Source: Methylobacterium sp. UNC378MF (GTDB taxonomy: Bacteria; Pseudomonadota; Alphaproteobacteria; Rhizobiales; Beijerinckiaceae). From it: 64,000 nt of DNA. The stretch spans positions 160,111-224,110 of the forward strand of contig NZ_FMWU01000007.1 of the NCBI RefSeq assembly GCF_900103195.1, read 5' to 3'. Positions 47,638-56,916 of the stretch are shown piece after piece. Each line of letters opens with the position of its first letter. The stretch's first letter is position 1. The notes below the pieces were generated by a model. The model saw nothing but the letters and a program-made list of their open reading frames with translations, did no database searches and had not been told where the DNA came from. Both the position numbers and the translations under genes were made by a program.

Positions 47638-50600
47638 ATGTCCGGAACCGGCATTGTCGAAGCTGTGGCTCTGGGGGCGGACGATCCGTTCCGCGCCTTC
47701 GCGGCCGAACTGCCTGATCGGTCGGCCCTGCGGCAGGCCGTGATCGCGGCCTGCCGGCGGCCCGAACCCGATTGCGTGGCGCCGCTCCTCGAACAGGCGC
47801 GCCTGTCGCCCGAGGCCGCCCGGCGCGTCGGCGAACACGCACGGCGCCTCGTCGAAACCCTCCGTCGCCGGGGCCGCCGCGGCGGCATCGAGGGTTTGAT
47901 TCACGAATACGCGCTGTCGAGCCAGGAGGGCGTGGCCCTGATGTGCCTCGCCGAGGCGCTGCTGCGCATCCCCGACACGGCGACGCGGGATGCGCTGATC
48001 CGCGACAAGATCGCGGGCGGCGACTGGGCGGCCCATCTCGGGCACAGCCCGTCGCCCTTCGTCAACGCGGCCACCTGGGGCCTGCTCGTGACCGGGAAGC
48101 TGGCCGCGACCCGGGACGAGGCGGGGCTGTCGGCCGCGCTCTCCCGGCTGATCGCCCGCGGCGGTGAGCCGCTGATCCGCACCGGTGTCGATCTGGCCAT
48201 GCGCATGATGGGCGAGCAATTCGTGGCAGGGCGGACGATCACCGAGGCCCTGCGGCACGCGGCGCCGCTCGAAGCGAAGGGCTTCACCTACTCGTACGAC
48301 ATGCTCGGCGAGGCCGCGGTGACCGCGGAGGACGCCGCGCGCTACCGGCGCGCCTACGCGGATGCGATCCGGGCGATCGGGGCGGCGTCGGCCGGGCGCG
48401 GCGTGCTCCTTGGACCCGGCATCTCGATCAAGCTGTCGGCGCTCCATCCGCGCTATGTCCGGTCGCAGCGCGACCGGGTTCTGGCGGAACTCTATCCCCG
48501 CGTGCTCGATCTCGCCCGGCTCGCCCGGGCCGACCGGATCGGCCTCAACATCGATGCCGAGGAGGCCGACCGTCTCGACCTGTCGCTGGATATCCTGGAG
48601 CGGCTCGCCCTCGATCCGGATCTGTCTGGCTGGGACGGGCTCGGCTTCGTGGTTCAGGCCTACGGCAAGCGCTGCCCCTTCGTCATCGACGTGCTGATCG
48701 ATCTGGCCCGCCGCAGCCGGCGGCGGCTCATGGTGCGCCTGGTCAAGGGGGCTTACTGGGACAGCGAGATCAAGCGGGCGCAGGTCGACGGAGCGGCGGA
48801 CTTCCCGGTCTTCACCCGGAAGGTTCACACCGACGTCGCGTATCTCGCCTGCGCGCGCCGGCTGCTCGCGGCGCCCGACGCGGTCTTCCCGCAATTCGCC
48901 ACGCACAACGCCCAGACCCTGGCGAGCATCGTCGAGATGGCCGGCCCGGATTTCCGGCTCGGCCAGTACGAGTTCCAGTGCCTGCACGGCATGGGCGAAC
49001 CGCTCTACGAGGCGGTGATCGCCGGAGAGCTCGCACGGCGCCCCTGCCGCATCTACGCGCCGGTGGGCACGCACGAAACCCTGCTGGCCTACCTCGTCCG
49101 GCGGCTTCTGGAGAACGGCGCCAACACCTCCTTCGTGAACCGGGTCGCCGACGATTCGGTCCCGGTCGCGGCCCTGATTGCCGACCCCGTCGCCGCCGTC
49201 GCGGCCATGCCGCACCCCGGAACGCCGCACCCCCGGATCGTGGCGCCCCGGGACCTCTACGGCCCGGCGCGCGCCAACGCCGCCGGTCTCGACCTCGCCG
49301 ACGAGGCGGCGCTCGCCCGTCTGTCGGAGGGGTTGCTGGCGAGCGGCCGCATCGTCTGCCGGGCCGTGCCGTCAGGGGAGGAGGATGCAGCGGCCGGCGA
49401 ACCGATCCGCAATCCCGCCGACCACCGGGACATCGTCGGGTACTGCCGACCGGCGACACCCGCGGCGGTGTCGCGCGCCGTGGCGCAGGCGGAAGCGGGC
49501 GCCGTCCGCTGGGCGGCGACGCCGGCGGCGGCGCGCGCCGCCTGCCTGCGGCGGGCCGCCGATGCCTTCGAGGCGCAGATGCCCTGTCTGGTCGGGCTCA
49601 TCGTGCGGGAGGCCGGCAAGACCTACGGGAGCGCCGTCGCGGAGATCCGGGAGGCTGTCGACTTCCTCCGCTACGACGCCGCCGAGGCCGAGCGGATCCT
49701 GAGCGGAGTACACGAACCCCTCGGGCCGATCGCCTGCATCGCACCGTGGAATTTCCCGCTGGCGATCTTCGTCGGGCAGGCCGCCGTCGCCCTGGCGGCG
49801 GGAAACACGGTCCTGGCGAAGCCCGCGGAGGAGACACCCCTGATTGCCGCCGCGGCGATCCGGTTGCTCCACGCCGCCGGAATCCCGGAAGAGGTGCTGC
49901 ATCTCCTGCCGGGCGACGGCCGTGTCGGCGCCGCCCTGGTCGAGGATCCGCGCGTGCAGGGCGTCATGTTCACTGGCTCGACGGCGGTGGCCAAGGACAT
50001 CCAGCGCGCGCTGGCGAGACGGCTGAACCGCTTCGGCGAGCCGGTGACATTCGTGGCCGAGACCGGCGGCCAGAATGCCCTCGTGGTCGATTCCTCGGCG
50101 CTCGCCGAGCAGGTGGTGGCCGACGTGATCGCCTCCGCCTTCGACTCCGCTGGACAGCGCTGCTCGGCACTCCGGATCTTGTGTCTGCAGGAGGAGATCG
50201 CTGACCGCACGCTGCACATGCTGAAGGGAGCCCTGCGGGAACTGCGGGTGGGCGATCCGCGGCGCCTCGCCGTCGATGTCGGGCCGGTCATCACCGCCGA
50301 GGCCGCCGACCGGATCTCCGGGCACGTGGCGAGGATGCGCGCGCGGGGCTTCCCCGTAGAGCAGTACCCCCTGCCGCCGGAGGCGGGCGCCGGGACCTTC
50401 GTGCCGCCGACCCTGATCGAGATCGGGGCCGTCGCCGATGTCGAGCAGGAGGTGTTCGGACCGGTGCTGCACGTGCTGCGCTACCGCCGCGACGGCCTCG
50501 ACGCGCTCCTCGCGGCGATCGATGCCACCGGCTACGGCCTCACCTTCGGGCTGCACAGCCGCATCGACGAGACCATCGACCACGTCCTCGGCGACGTGCG

Positions 50601-51321
50601 GGCCGGCAACCGCTACGTGAACCGAAACATCATCGGCGCGGTGGTCGGTGTGCAGCCTTTCGGCGGCTCCGGGCTGTCAGGAACGGGCCCGAAGGCCGGC
50701 GGTCCGCTGGCCCTCGGCCGCCTGCTGCGGCGATCGCCAGCCGCCAGCGACGGGCTGCCCGCTGACGATGCAGCGCTGCGTCCCTATACGGCGTGGCTGC
50801 GCTCGCGGCACCGCCACGACCTCGCGGACAGGCTCGAAGCCGTCCGCTATCCCGGCCGCGCCGCGATCGCGCTGGCCGGTCCCGTGGGTGAGCGCAACCT
50901 GTACGCGCTGCGTCCCCGCGGGCGGTTCGCGGCGGTCGCCGCGACCGAGACGGCGCTCCTGCTCCAACTCGGGATGATCCTCGGCACCGGCAACGCGGCC
51001 GCCGTCATCGGGCCGAACGGGTCCGATCCGGTCCTGGACGATCTGCCGGGAGCGTGCGCGGCACGGGTGACCCGAGCGCCGGATCTCGGGCGTGCGGGCG
51101 ATATCGCCGGCCTCCTGTTCGCGGGCGAGGCCGCCGACCTGCGGGCGCTGAACAGGACCGTCGCGGCCCGCGACGGGGCGATCCTGCCGATCCAGTCGCG
51201 CAGCCCGCACGCGCTCGCGGCCGGCGACCTCTACGATCCAGCCGGCCTCGTGGAGGAGGTCTCCACCGCGATCAACACCGCGGCGGCCGGCGGCAATGCC
51301 AGCCTGATGAGCGTCGGTTGA
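47638..51321 (+). CDS. putA: Bifunctional proline dehydrogenase / P5C dehydrogenase PutA
   Basis: A 1227-residue enzyme that oxidises proline to glutamate in two steps with channelling. The proline dehydrogenase barrel spans roughly 90-440 (RLVKGAYWDSEIKRAQ). The aldehyde dehydrogenase follows at roughly 510-990 with E808 in FVAETGGQNALVV and catalytic C842 in SAGQRCSALR, 34 residues apart as expected. There is no N-terminal ribbon-helix-helix domain, so it cannot self-repress. About 220 residues after the catalytic domains fit the C-terminal ALDH-superfamily-like domain of type B PutA. ATG 47638 is the start. Confidence 0.96.
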   Translation: MSGTGIVEAVALGADDPFRAFAAELPDRSALRQAVIAACRRPEPDCVAPLLEQARLSPEAARRVGEHARRLVETLRRRGRRGGIEGLIHEYALSSQEGVALMCLAEALLRIPDTATRDALIRDKIAGGDWAAHLGHSPSPFVNAATWGLLVTGKLAATRDEAGLSAALSRLIARGGEPLIRTGVDLAMRMMGEQFVAGRTITEALRHAAPLEAKGFTYSYDMLGEAAVTAEDAARYRRAYADAIRAIGAASAGRGVLLGPGISIKLSALHPRYVRSQRDRVLAELYPRVLDLARLARADRIGLNIDAEEADRLDLSLDILERLALDPDLSGWDGLGFVVQAYGKRCPFVIDVLIDLARRSRRRLMVRLVKGAYWDSEIKRAQVDGAADFPVFTRKVHTDVAYLACARRLLAAPDAVFPQFATHNAQTLASIVEMAGPDFRLGQYEFQCLHGMGEPLYEAVIAGELARRPCRIYAPVGTHETLLAYLVRRLLENGANTSFVNRVADDSVPVAALIADPVAAVAAMPHPGTPHPRIVAPRDLYGPARANAAGLDLADEAALARLSEGLLASGRIVCRAVPSGEEDAAAGEPIRNPADHRDIVGYCRPATPAAVSRAVAQAEAGAVRWAATPAAARAACLRRAADAFEAQMPCLVGLIVREAGKTYGSAVAEIREAVDFLRYDAAEAERILSGVHEPLGPIACIAPWNFPLAIFVGQAAVALAAGNTVLAKPAEETPLIAAAAIRLLHAAGIPEEVLHLLPGDGRVGAALVEDPRVQGVMFTGSTAVAKDIQRALARRLNRFGEPVTFVAETGGQNALVVDSSALAEQVVADVIASAFDSAGQRCSALRILCLQEEIADRTLHMLKGALRELRVGDPRRLAVDVGPVITAEAADRISGHVARMRARGFPVEQYPLPPEAGAGTFVPPTLIEIGAVADVEQEVFGPVLHVLRYRRDGLDALLAAIDATGYGLTFGLHSRIDETIDHVLGDVRAGNRYVNRNIIGAVVGVQPFGGSGLSGTGPKAGGPLALGRLLRRSPAASDGLPADDAALRPYTAWLRSRHRHDLADRLEAVRYPGRAAIALAGPVGERNLYALRPRGRFAAVAATETALLLQLGMILGTGNAAAVIGPNGSDPVLDDLPGACAARVTRAPDLGRAGDIAGLLFAGEAADLRALNRTVAARDGAILPIQSRSPHALAAGDLYDPAGLVEEVSTAINTAAAGGNASLMSVG

Positions 51322-51337
51322 GCGAGCGGCCGCCCGG

Positions 51338-52930
51338 TCAGGCCGACCGCCGCAGGTTCCAGAACAGGGGAAGCCCGGTCAGCATGCCTTCGAGGTCGCG
51401 CCGGTAGGCGGTCGGCTGGAAATACTGGCCGCAGGGCAAGTAGGCACCGACCTCCAGCGCCCGCGCCTGGATCCGCGCCGCCAGGGCCTTCTGGGCGTCG
51501 AGGTCCGGCGCGTCGAACCACGCGCCGCGCAGCTCCTCGAGGGGCGCGTCGGTCAGCCAGCTCGGCACGCCGGCCCGGCCGTTCCCGCGGGCGGCCAGAT
51601 GGTAGGCCGGCGAGAGGTGGTCGAGCCCGCCGGAGAAGATGCCGAACATCGACCAGCCGCCCTGGTCCAGGGGCTTGGCGTTCAGGATCCGCTGGTTGAC
51701 CGTTCCCCAGTCGGTGGCGACGACGTCGAGGTTCATCCCGATCTTGCGGCAGGCATCGGCCATCACCTCGCAAATCGCGTTGATCCGCGGCACGTCTGTC
51801 CCGGAGAGCAGCACGACGCGCTCGCCCTTGTAGCCCGCTGCCGCCAGCGCCCGCTTCGCGGCGGCGAGGTCGCGGGGGCCGGTGAGCGCCTCCATGCCCG
51901 CGGAGGACGCCATCGGTCCGCCGGACGTGAAGATGCCGACGGGACTGCGCCGGATCGCCGGGTCGCTGCCGGCCACGGCGTCCATCATCTCGGTCTGGTC
52001 GACGGCCGCGAGCAGCGCCCGGCTGATCGCGGGATTGTCGAAGGGCGGCAGGGTGTGGTTGAGGCGGATCTGGCCGATCAGCCCGGCGGTCTCAACCAGA
52101 TCCACGCGCAAGGCGGGCTGGCGATTCAGGTCCGGCACGAGATCGACGAGGGGCTGCTCCCACCAGTCGATCTCGCCCGAGCGCAGGGCGCCGGCCGCGG
52201 TCGCGCCGTCGGGGATCGTGCGCCACTCCACGCGGTCGAAATGCGCGATCCGCGGTCCGGCCGTGAAGCTCGGCGTGCCGTCGGGGCGCGGTCGATAGGC
52301 CTCGAACCGGCGGTAGACGTTGAGCGAGCCCGGAACCCGCTCGTCGGCGACGAAGCGGAACGGGCCGCTGCCGACGATCTCCGGTACCGGCTGCGTCGCC
52401 GGCGTCGCGCTCAGGCGCTCCGGCATGATCACCGGGACGTAGGAGGTCGGCTTGGCGAGGGCGTCCGGCAGGAGCGGGAAGGGTCGCTTGAGGCGGAACT
52501 GCACCACCGTGTCGGAAGGCGCCGTGAGTTCATCCACCGTCGCGAACAGGGCGCCGCCGTAGGCATCGCGCTGCGCCCAGCGCTTCAGGCTCGCCACCAC
52601 GTCGCGGCCGAGGACCGGCGCCCCGTCGTGGAACCGCAGCCCGTCCCGCAGGGTCAGGCGCCACGTGAGGCCGTCGGACGCGACCTCGTGGCCCGCCACC
52701 ATCTGTGGCTGCGCGCGGTAGGCGGTGTCGAGGCTGTAGAGCGTGTCGAACACCATCAGCGCGTGGGTGCGCGTGACGTAGTTGGTGGTGATGATCGGAT
52801 CGAGGAGCGCGAGGTCCGCGTAGGGCACGAACCGTAGCGTCGTTGCCGAAGCCGCCCGGACCAGGGCGGGCCGCGCGATAGCCCCGGCCATCAGGGCTCC
52901 GGCGCCTGTCAGCAGGGTGCGTCGCTTCAT
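51338..52930 (-). CDS. ABC transporter substrate-binding protein, family 5
   Basis: A 530-residue periplasmic binding protein for peptides or similar solutes. A twin-arginine-type signal MKRRTLLTGAGALMAGAIARPALVRA opens the protein, and the mature part has SDGLTWRLTLRDGLRFHDGAPV, the family 5 signature, plus ALLAAVDQTEMMDAV. No permease or ATPase genes are adjacent, so it is an orphan or has partners elsewhere. ATG 52930 is chosen because it begins the signal peptide. It converges with putA (16 bases between stops). Confidence 0.9.
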   Translation of the reverse strand: MKRRTLLTGAGALMAGAIARPALVRAASATTLRFVPYADLALLDPIITTNYVTRTHALMVFDTLYSLDTAYRAQPQMVAGHEVASDGLTWRLTLRDGLRFHDGAPVLGRDVVASLKRWAQRDAYGGALFATVDELTAPSDTVVQFRLKRPFPLLPDALAKPTSYVPVIMPERLSATPATQPVPEIVGSGPFRFVADERVPGSLNVYRRFEAYRPRPDGTPSFTAGPRIAHFDRVEWRTIPDGATAAGALRSGEIDWWEQPLVDLVPDLNRQPALRVDLVETAGLIGQIRLNHTLPPFDNPAISRALLAAVDQTEMMDAVAGSDPAIRRSPVGIFTSGGPMASSAGMEALTGPRDLAAAKRALAAAGYKGERVVLLSGTDVPRINAICEVMADACRKIGMNLDVVATDWGTVNQRILNAKPLDQGGWSMFGIFSGGLDHLSPAYHLAARGNGRAGVPSWLTDAPLEELRGAWFDAPDLDAQKALAARIQARALEVGAYLPCGQYFQPTAYRRDLEGMLTGLPLFWNLRRSA

Positions 52931-53078
52931 GAATCGATCCCGGTCACGACGGCGTGCGATCTGGCCGCAAGCCGGGTACGCTTGCAAGTGGTGCGCCACT
53001 GCCGCGCTTCGATCGGGATACGAAAACCCGCCCGGTCCGGGGCCGGAGGGGTCGGTCGTGATCGCCCTGCGGGTGCCC

Positions 53079-53372
53079 TCAGGCGGCGCGCGACCAGCGG
53101 ATGTCGCCGAGGCTCTCGCGGAAGGCGAAGCGCGCGAGGTGGTCGGCCACGACGTTCTCCAGCCGGGTCAGATTGACGGGGTCGGAGCTGTCGATGCGCA
53201 TCACCAGGGCGTCGGGCTCAGCATCGAAGGTACAGACGCGGTCCTCGCCAAAAGGCACGGTGCCGTGATCGGGGGTCGCCTCGACCTTGAACTTGTGGCT
53301 CCAGTGCCGGCAGAGCTGCTGCAGGTAGCGGCTCGCCTCGGTGGTTTGCACGCGGGCCTGAGAGGTGGGCAT
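53079..53372 (-). CDS. DUF2218 domain protein
   Basis: A 97-residue soluble protein. RYLQQLCRHWSHKFKVEATP with LENVVADHLARFAFRE is the DUF2218 pattern, which includes conserved His/Trp residues. These proteins often sit near siderophore or iron genes, but none is near here. ATG 53372 begins the domain; the longer frame upstream is not protein-like. Likely a separate transcript. Confidence 0.82.
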   Translation of the reverse strand: MPTSQARVQTTEASRYLQQLCRHWSHKFKVEATPDHGTVPFGEDRVCTFDAEPDALVMRIDSSDPVNLTRLENVVADHLARFAFRESLGDIRWSRAA

Positions 53373-53630
53373 TCCGTCGGTCTCCAGATGGATGTGAAAA
53401 CAGCCTGTCGGTGACGGTTCGTCGCTCGTTCTCGCAGGTGCGAGATAGGGTGGCCTCTGAGCAATTGCCATGCCTGGCGCCGACGGATCCGTCTTCGCCG
53501 CCTGTGTTGAAGGTCTGTCCGAAGCGTTGACAGCGGCTTAACGCGACGGGCCGCCGCAGCGGTTGGCGGCGCGGCGTTGCTGTCCTGCACCTGTGTTTGC
53601 GCCGAATTATGGCGCGATGCACAAACTTCC

Positions 53631-55076
53631 TCAGGCTGCCGGCGCGGCGCGGTCGGTTCGGACGATGACCTTTCCGGGGTTGAGCAGGTCCTCTGGATCG
53701 AGGGCGGCCTTGAGGCGCCGCATGAGGTCAAGCCCGACCGGATCGCCGTAGCGCGCGAGTTCGTCGCGCTTGATCAGACCCACGCCGTGCTCGGCCGCGA
53801 TGGAGCCGCCCAGCGCGTGCACGAGGTCGTGAACGATCCGGTTGAACCGGCCCCATTCCGCCAGGAATTCCGCGGGCGGCATGCCGGGCGGCTGTGACAG
53901 ATTGAAATGGATGTTGCCGTCGCCGAAGTGACCGAAGCCGCAGGGCCTTAGACCCGGCATCTCGGCGAGGCAGGCCGCGCCTGCCCGCTCCAGGAACTCG
54001 GGCAGGCGGGAGAGCGGCACCGACACGTCGTGCTTGATCGACGCACCCTCGCGGGTCTGCGCTTCGGGAACGCCTTCGCGCAGGCGCCAGAGTGCGGCGT
54101 TCCGGGCCCCGCTAGTCCCGATCGTGGCGTCGGCGATCAGCCCGTCCTCAAGGGCTTGACCAAGGGCCGATTCCAGCTCGGCTCCCGTATCGGCGTCCGG
54201 GCGTGCGGACGCGACCTCGATCAGCGCGTAGGCGCCGTGCGCGCCCTCCAGCGGACGAACCGTCCCCTGGACGTGGCGCAGCACGATCTCCAGCGCGAAG
54301 GGCGGCAGGTACTCGAACGCCGTGAGGTCGCGGTCCATCCGGGTGCGCAGGAAAATGAACAGGTCCAGGGCCGCCCTGGCCGAGTCGAGTCCCACGAAGG
54401 CGACGCTCGTCGAGCGCGGCCGCGGGAACAGCTTCAGCACCGCCGCGGTGACGATGCCCAGGGTGCCCTCCGAGCCTATGAAGAGCTGCTTCAGGTCGTA
54501 CCCGGCATTGTCCTTGCGCAGGGCCCTGAGCCCATTCCAGACGCGCCCGTCGGCGAGCACGACCTCGAGCCCGAGCACGAGGTCGCGGGCGTTGCCGTAG
54601 GCGAGCACCGCGATCCCGCCGGCATTGGTGCTGACGCCGCCGCCGATCCGGGCGGAACCCCGGGATGCGTAAGAGAGCGGGAACAGCATGCCGGCGGCCT
54701 CGGCCGCCTCCTGCACATCCTGCAGGATCATCCCGGCTTCCACCGTGATGGTGGCGTCCACCGGATCGACCGCGCGCAGGCGGTTCATGCGCTCCAGGGA
54801 CAGGACGACCCCGCCTTGCGGCACGCCAGCGCCGGTGAGACCGGTATTGCCGCCGAGCGGCACCACGGCGACGCCGGCCTGCGTGCAGGCGCGGACCGCG
54901 AAGGCGACCTCCTCGGTGCTCTCTGGCCTCAGCACGGCCAGCGCTGACCCGGTGAAGAGGCGGCGGCTCTCGGTCAGGTAGGGTGCCAGCGCGTCCGGAT
55001 CCGTCAGCACGTGCCGCGCGCCGAGCCCGTCCCGGAGCGCGGTCAGCAGGGTGTCGAGGTCGGCTGTCGGCGTCAT
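53631..55076 (-). CDS. FAD-binding oxidoreductase, GlcD/D-2-hydroxyacid dehydrogenase type
   Basis: A 481-residue flavoprotein of the vanillyl-alcohol-oxidase fold. The FAD domain has VVPLGGNTGLTGAGVPQGG and IGGGVSTNAGGIAVLAYGN; the C-terminal cap ends GHFGDGNIHFN...GGSIAAEHGVGLIKRDEL, the metal and substrate site shared by D-lactate and D-2-hydroxyglutarate dehydrogenases. It should oxidise a D-2-hydroxy acid and pass electrons to a flavoprotein or quinone. ATG 55076 starts the core. Divergent from the FAH-family gene at 55214. Confidence 0.9.
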   Translation of the reverse strand: MTPTADLDTLLTALRDGLGARHVLTDPDALAPYLTESRRLFTGSALAVLRPESTEEVAFAVRACTQAGVAVVPLGGNTGLTGAGVPQGGVVLSLERMNRLRAVDPVDATITVEAGMILQDVQEAAEAAGMLFPLSYASRGSARIGGGVSTNAGGIAVLAYGNARDLVLGLEVVLADGRVWNGLRALRKDNAGYDLKQLFIGSEGTLGIVTAAVLKLFPRPRSTSVAFVGLDSARAALDLFIFLRTRMDRDLTAFEYLPPFALEIVLRHVQGTVRPLEGAHGAYALIEVASARPDADTGAELESALGQALEDGLIADATIGTSGARNAALWRLREGVPEAQTREGASIKHDVSVPLSRLPEFLERAGAACLAEMPGLRPCGFGHFGDGNIHFNLSQPPGMPPAEFLAEWGRFNRIVHDLVHALGGSIAAEHGVGLIKRDELARYGDPVGLDLMRRLKAALDPEDLLNPGKVIVRTDRAAPAA

Positions 55077-55213
55077 CGCGACAATTCTGTAGGCCAGAGG
55101 AGGCCGGACGCAAGCGCCGGTATGGCGCACGCCGATGCGGACCTTACAACGATGATGTAGGGCCCGGGCGTCGTCGCGCCGGGCCAACCGGACGACCCAC
55201 CGCAGAGGCAGAG

Positions 55214-55909
55214 ATGCTCTCCGTCATCCAGAACCCGCCCCGCATCGCGCTCCCGATCATCGGCAGCAGCGACTTCTTCCCCGTGCGCCGCGTCTACTGC
55301 GTCGGCCGCAACTACGCCGCCCATGCCCGCGAGATGGGTGCCGACCCGGACCGGGAGCCGCCCTTCTTCTTCATGAAACCTGCTGACGCCCTGCAGATCG
55401 TCGGTTCGGAGCCGACGGCCCACGTTTACCCCCCGAAGACCGCCAACTACCATTTCGAGGTTGAGATGGTGGCTGCCCTCGCCAGCGGTGGCCGCGACAT
55501 CCCAGCCGAGACCGCCCTGGAGCACGTCTACGGCTACGCCATCGGCCTCGACATGACCCGGCGCGACGTCCAGGACGAGGCCAAGAAGATGTCGCGGCCC
55601 TGGGACACCGCCAAGGCCGCCGACGGGTCGGGGCCGATCGGCGCGCTCCACCCCGTCTCCGTCATCGGCCACCCGGCCAAGGGCGCCATCACCCTGTCGG
55701 TCGACGGCGAGACCCGCCAGAAGGGCGACCTCGCCGACATGATCTGGTCGGTCGCCGAGCAGATCGCCTACCTGTCGGGCTACTTCGCCCTGCAGCCGGG
55801 CGACTTGATCTTCACCGGCACGCCCTCCGGCGTCGGTCCGGTCCTGCGCGGCCAGCGGATGGTCGCGGCGATCGCCGGCCTCGGCGCGATCACCCTCGAC
55901 GTCGTCTGA
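55214..55909 (+). CDS. Fumarylacetoacetate hydrolase family protein
   Basis: A 231-residue hydrolase/decarboxylase. VGRNYAAHAREMG opens the domain, FFFMKPADAL follows, and the metal ligands are in NYHFEVEMVA (Glu-x-Glu) and DMTRRDVQDEAKK (Asp). LIFTGTPSGVGPV is the family end. Relatives act on acylpyruvates or oxaloacetate; the exact substrate is unknown. ATG 55214 follows a GGCAGAG. Directly followed after 13 bases by the Nudix gene, so they may be cotranscribed. Confidence 0.9.
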   Translation: MLSVIQNPPRIALPIIGSSDFFPVRRVYCVGRNYAAHAREMGADPDREPPFFFMKPADALQIVGSEPTAHVYPPKTANYHFEVEMVAALASGGRDIPAETALEHVYGYAIGLDMTRRDVQDEAKKMSRPWDTAKAADGSGPIGALHPVSVIGHPAKGAITLSVDGETRQKGDLADMIWSVAEQIAYLSGYFALQPGDLIFTGTPSGVGPVLRGQRMVAAIAGLGAITLDVV

Positions 55910-55922
55910 GCAGCGCACCCGC

Positions 55923-56387
55923 ATGCTCCTCGATCGGCCGCTGCTGCGGCGCTTGTTCCACCTCGGGGCGCTCGCGTCCCGCGGCATGACCCTCGGCGTA
56001 CGCGGCGTCGCCCTCGACGGCGCAGGGCGCGTGGCCCTGGTGCGTCACACCTACGTGAGTGGCTGGCATCTCCCGGGCGGCGGCGTCGAGCGTGGCGAGA
56101 CCGCGCGCGACGCGATGCTGCGGGAGTTCCGCGAGGAGGCGGAGATCGTCCCCGCGGGAGAGCCGCGCCTGCACGGTCTCTATCGGAACGTCGTCGCCGC
56201 GCCCCGAGACCACGTCGCCCTGTTCGTCCTTCCGGCCTTCACGGTCCTGCGCCCCAAGGCGCCGGACCGGGAGGTCGCCGAGTGCGCCTTCTTCCCGGTA
56301 GACGCGCTGCCCGAAGGGACGACGCGGGGGACCCGCGCCCGGCTTCGGGAGATCCGCGACGGCCTCCCGCCGGAGCCGAATTGGTAA
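55923..56387 (+). CDS. Nudix hydrolase
   Basis: A 154-residue Nudix-fold protein. The Nudix box starts GGGVERGETARDAMLREFRE, with the REFREE core intact, but the box's final Gly position reads Glu (EEAEIV), a deviation from GX5EX7REUXEEXGU. It should hydrolyse a nucleoside diphosphate derivative or capped metabolite. Start ATG 55923. It ends about 110 bases before the tRNA-Gly. Confidence 0.85.
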   Translation: MLLDRPLLRRLFHLGALASRGMTLGVRGVALDGAGRVALVRHTYVSGWHLPGGGVERGETARDAMLREFREEAEIVPAGEPRLHGLYRNVVAAPRDHVALFVLPAFTVLRPKAPDREVAECAFFPVDALPEGTTRGTRARLREIRDGLPPEPNW

Positions 56388-56494
56388 ATCGTCACGGTTC
56401 GCGAAAAGGGCGCTTGCGTCGCCCGGCGGAATGGTGTTTAGAGAGCCGCGCCGGGGGCCGCCGGCACGGAAGTCCAGGCGGCGCGGCACAGTGA

Positions 56495-56569
56495 GCGGGT
56501 GTAGCTCAGGGGTAGAGCACAACCTTGCCAAGGTTGGGGTCGAGGGTTCGAATCCCTTCGCCCGCTCCA
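56495..56569 (+). tRNA. tRNA-Gly (GCC)
   Basis: A 75-base tRNA with encoded CCA. The acceptor arm GCGGGTG (56495-56501) pairs with CGCCCGC (56559-56565); the D-arm GCTC...GAGC, the anticodon arm AACCTTGCCAAGGTT with anticodon GCC, and the T-loop GTTCGAAT are all present. A terminator follows. Confidence 0.96.
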
Positions 56570-56596
56570 GTTTTCCCAACCAGACGAACGATTTTC

Positions 56597-56618
56597 AAGG
56601 CCGCATTATTGCGGCCTT
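56597..56618 (+). terminator. Rho-independent terminator after tRNA-Gly
   Basis: AAGGCCGC (56597-56604) pairs with GCGGCCTT (56611-56618), extended by an A-T pair, over a short loop; TTTGTCGTTTTT follows. A classic intrinsic terminator 28 bases after the tRNA. Confidence 0.85.
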
Positions 56619-56916
56619 TGTCGTTTTTGATCGACTTCGAAACCATTTTCGATGGCCGGCCGCTCCGTCCCTGAAGCAGGATGGACCGTCGTTGTTCCGA
56701 TCAACCAGTCTCCCCTGAACCAGCGTAGATTTCCGGATCGGGCGGCGCGGCTCGGCGGGCGGAGAGCGGTTCGGGCTGAAGGCGGAGATCCTTCGGCGTG
56801 CTGCCGGGTAAGCCCACTGGGTGCGGGCGATCATTACTGGCAGTTGCGCCGCCTGGTGCGTGATACGTCGGCCGGTCGACGCGTGAGGTTTTCGACCCAC
56901 CGCACCGGGCGTCGCG
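56619..56916. other. Intergenic stretch after tRNA-Gly
   Basis: About 300 bases between the tRNA terminator and the leftward DUF808 gene. I see no credible gene, and no copy of the tRNA 3' end that would mark an attachment site. Confidence 0.4.

Noticed and set aside
47590..49230. 546-codon leftward frame over putA
   Set aside because: putA is certain on the other strand; this is its shadow.
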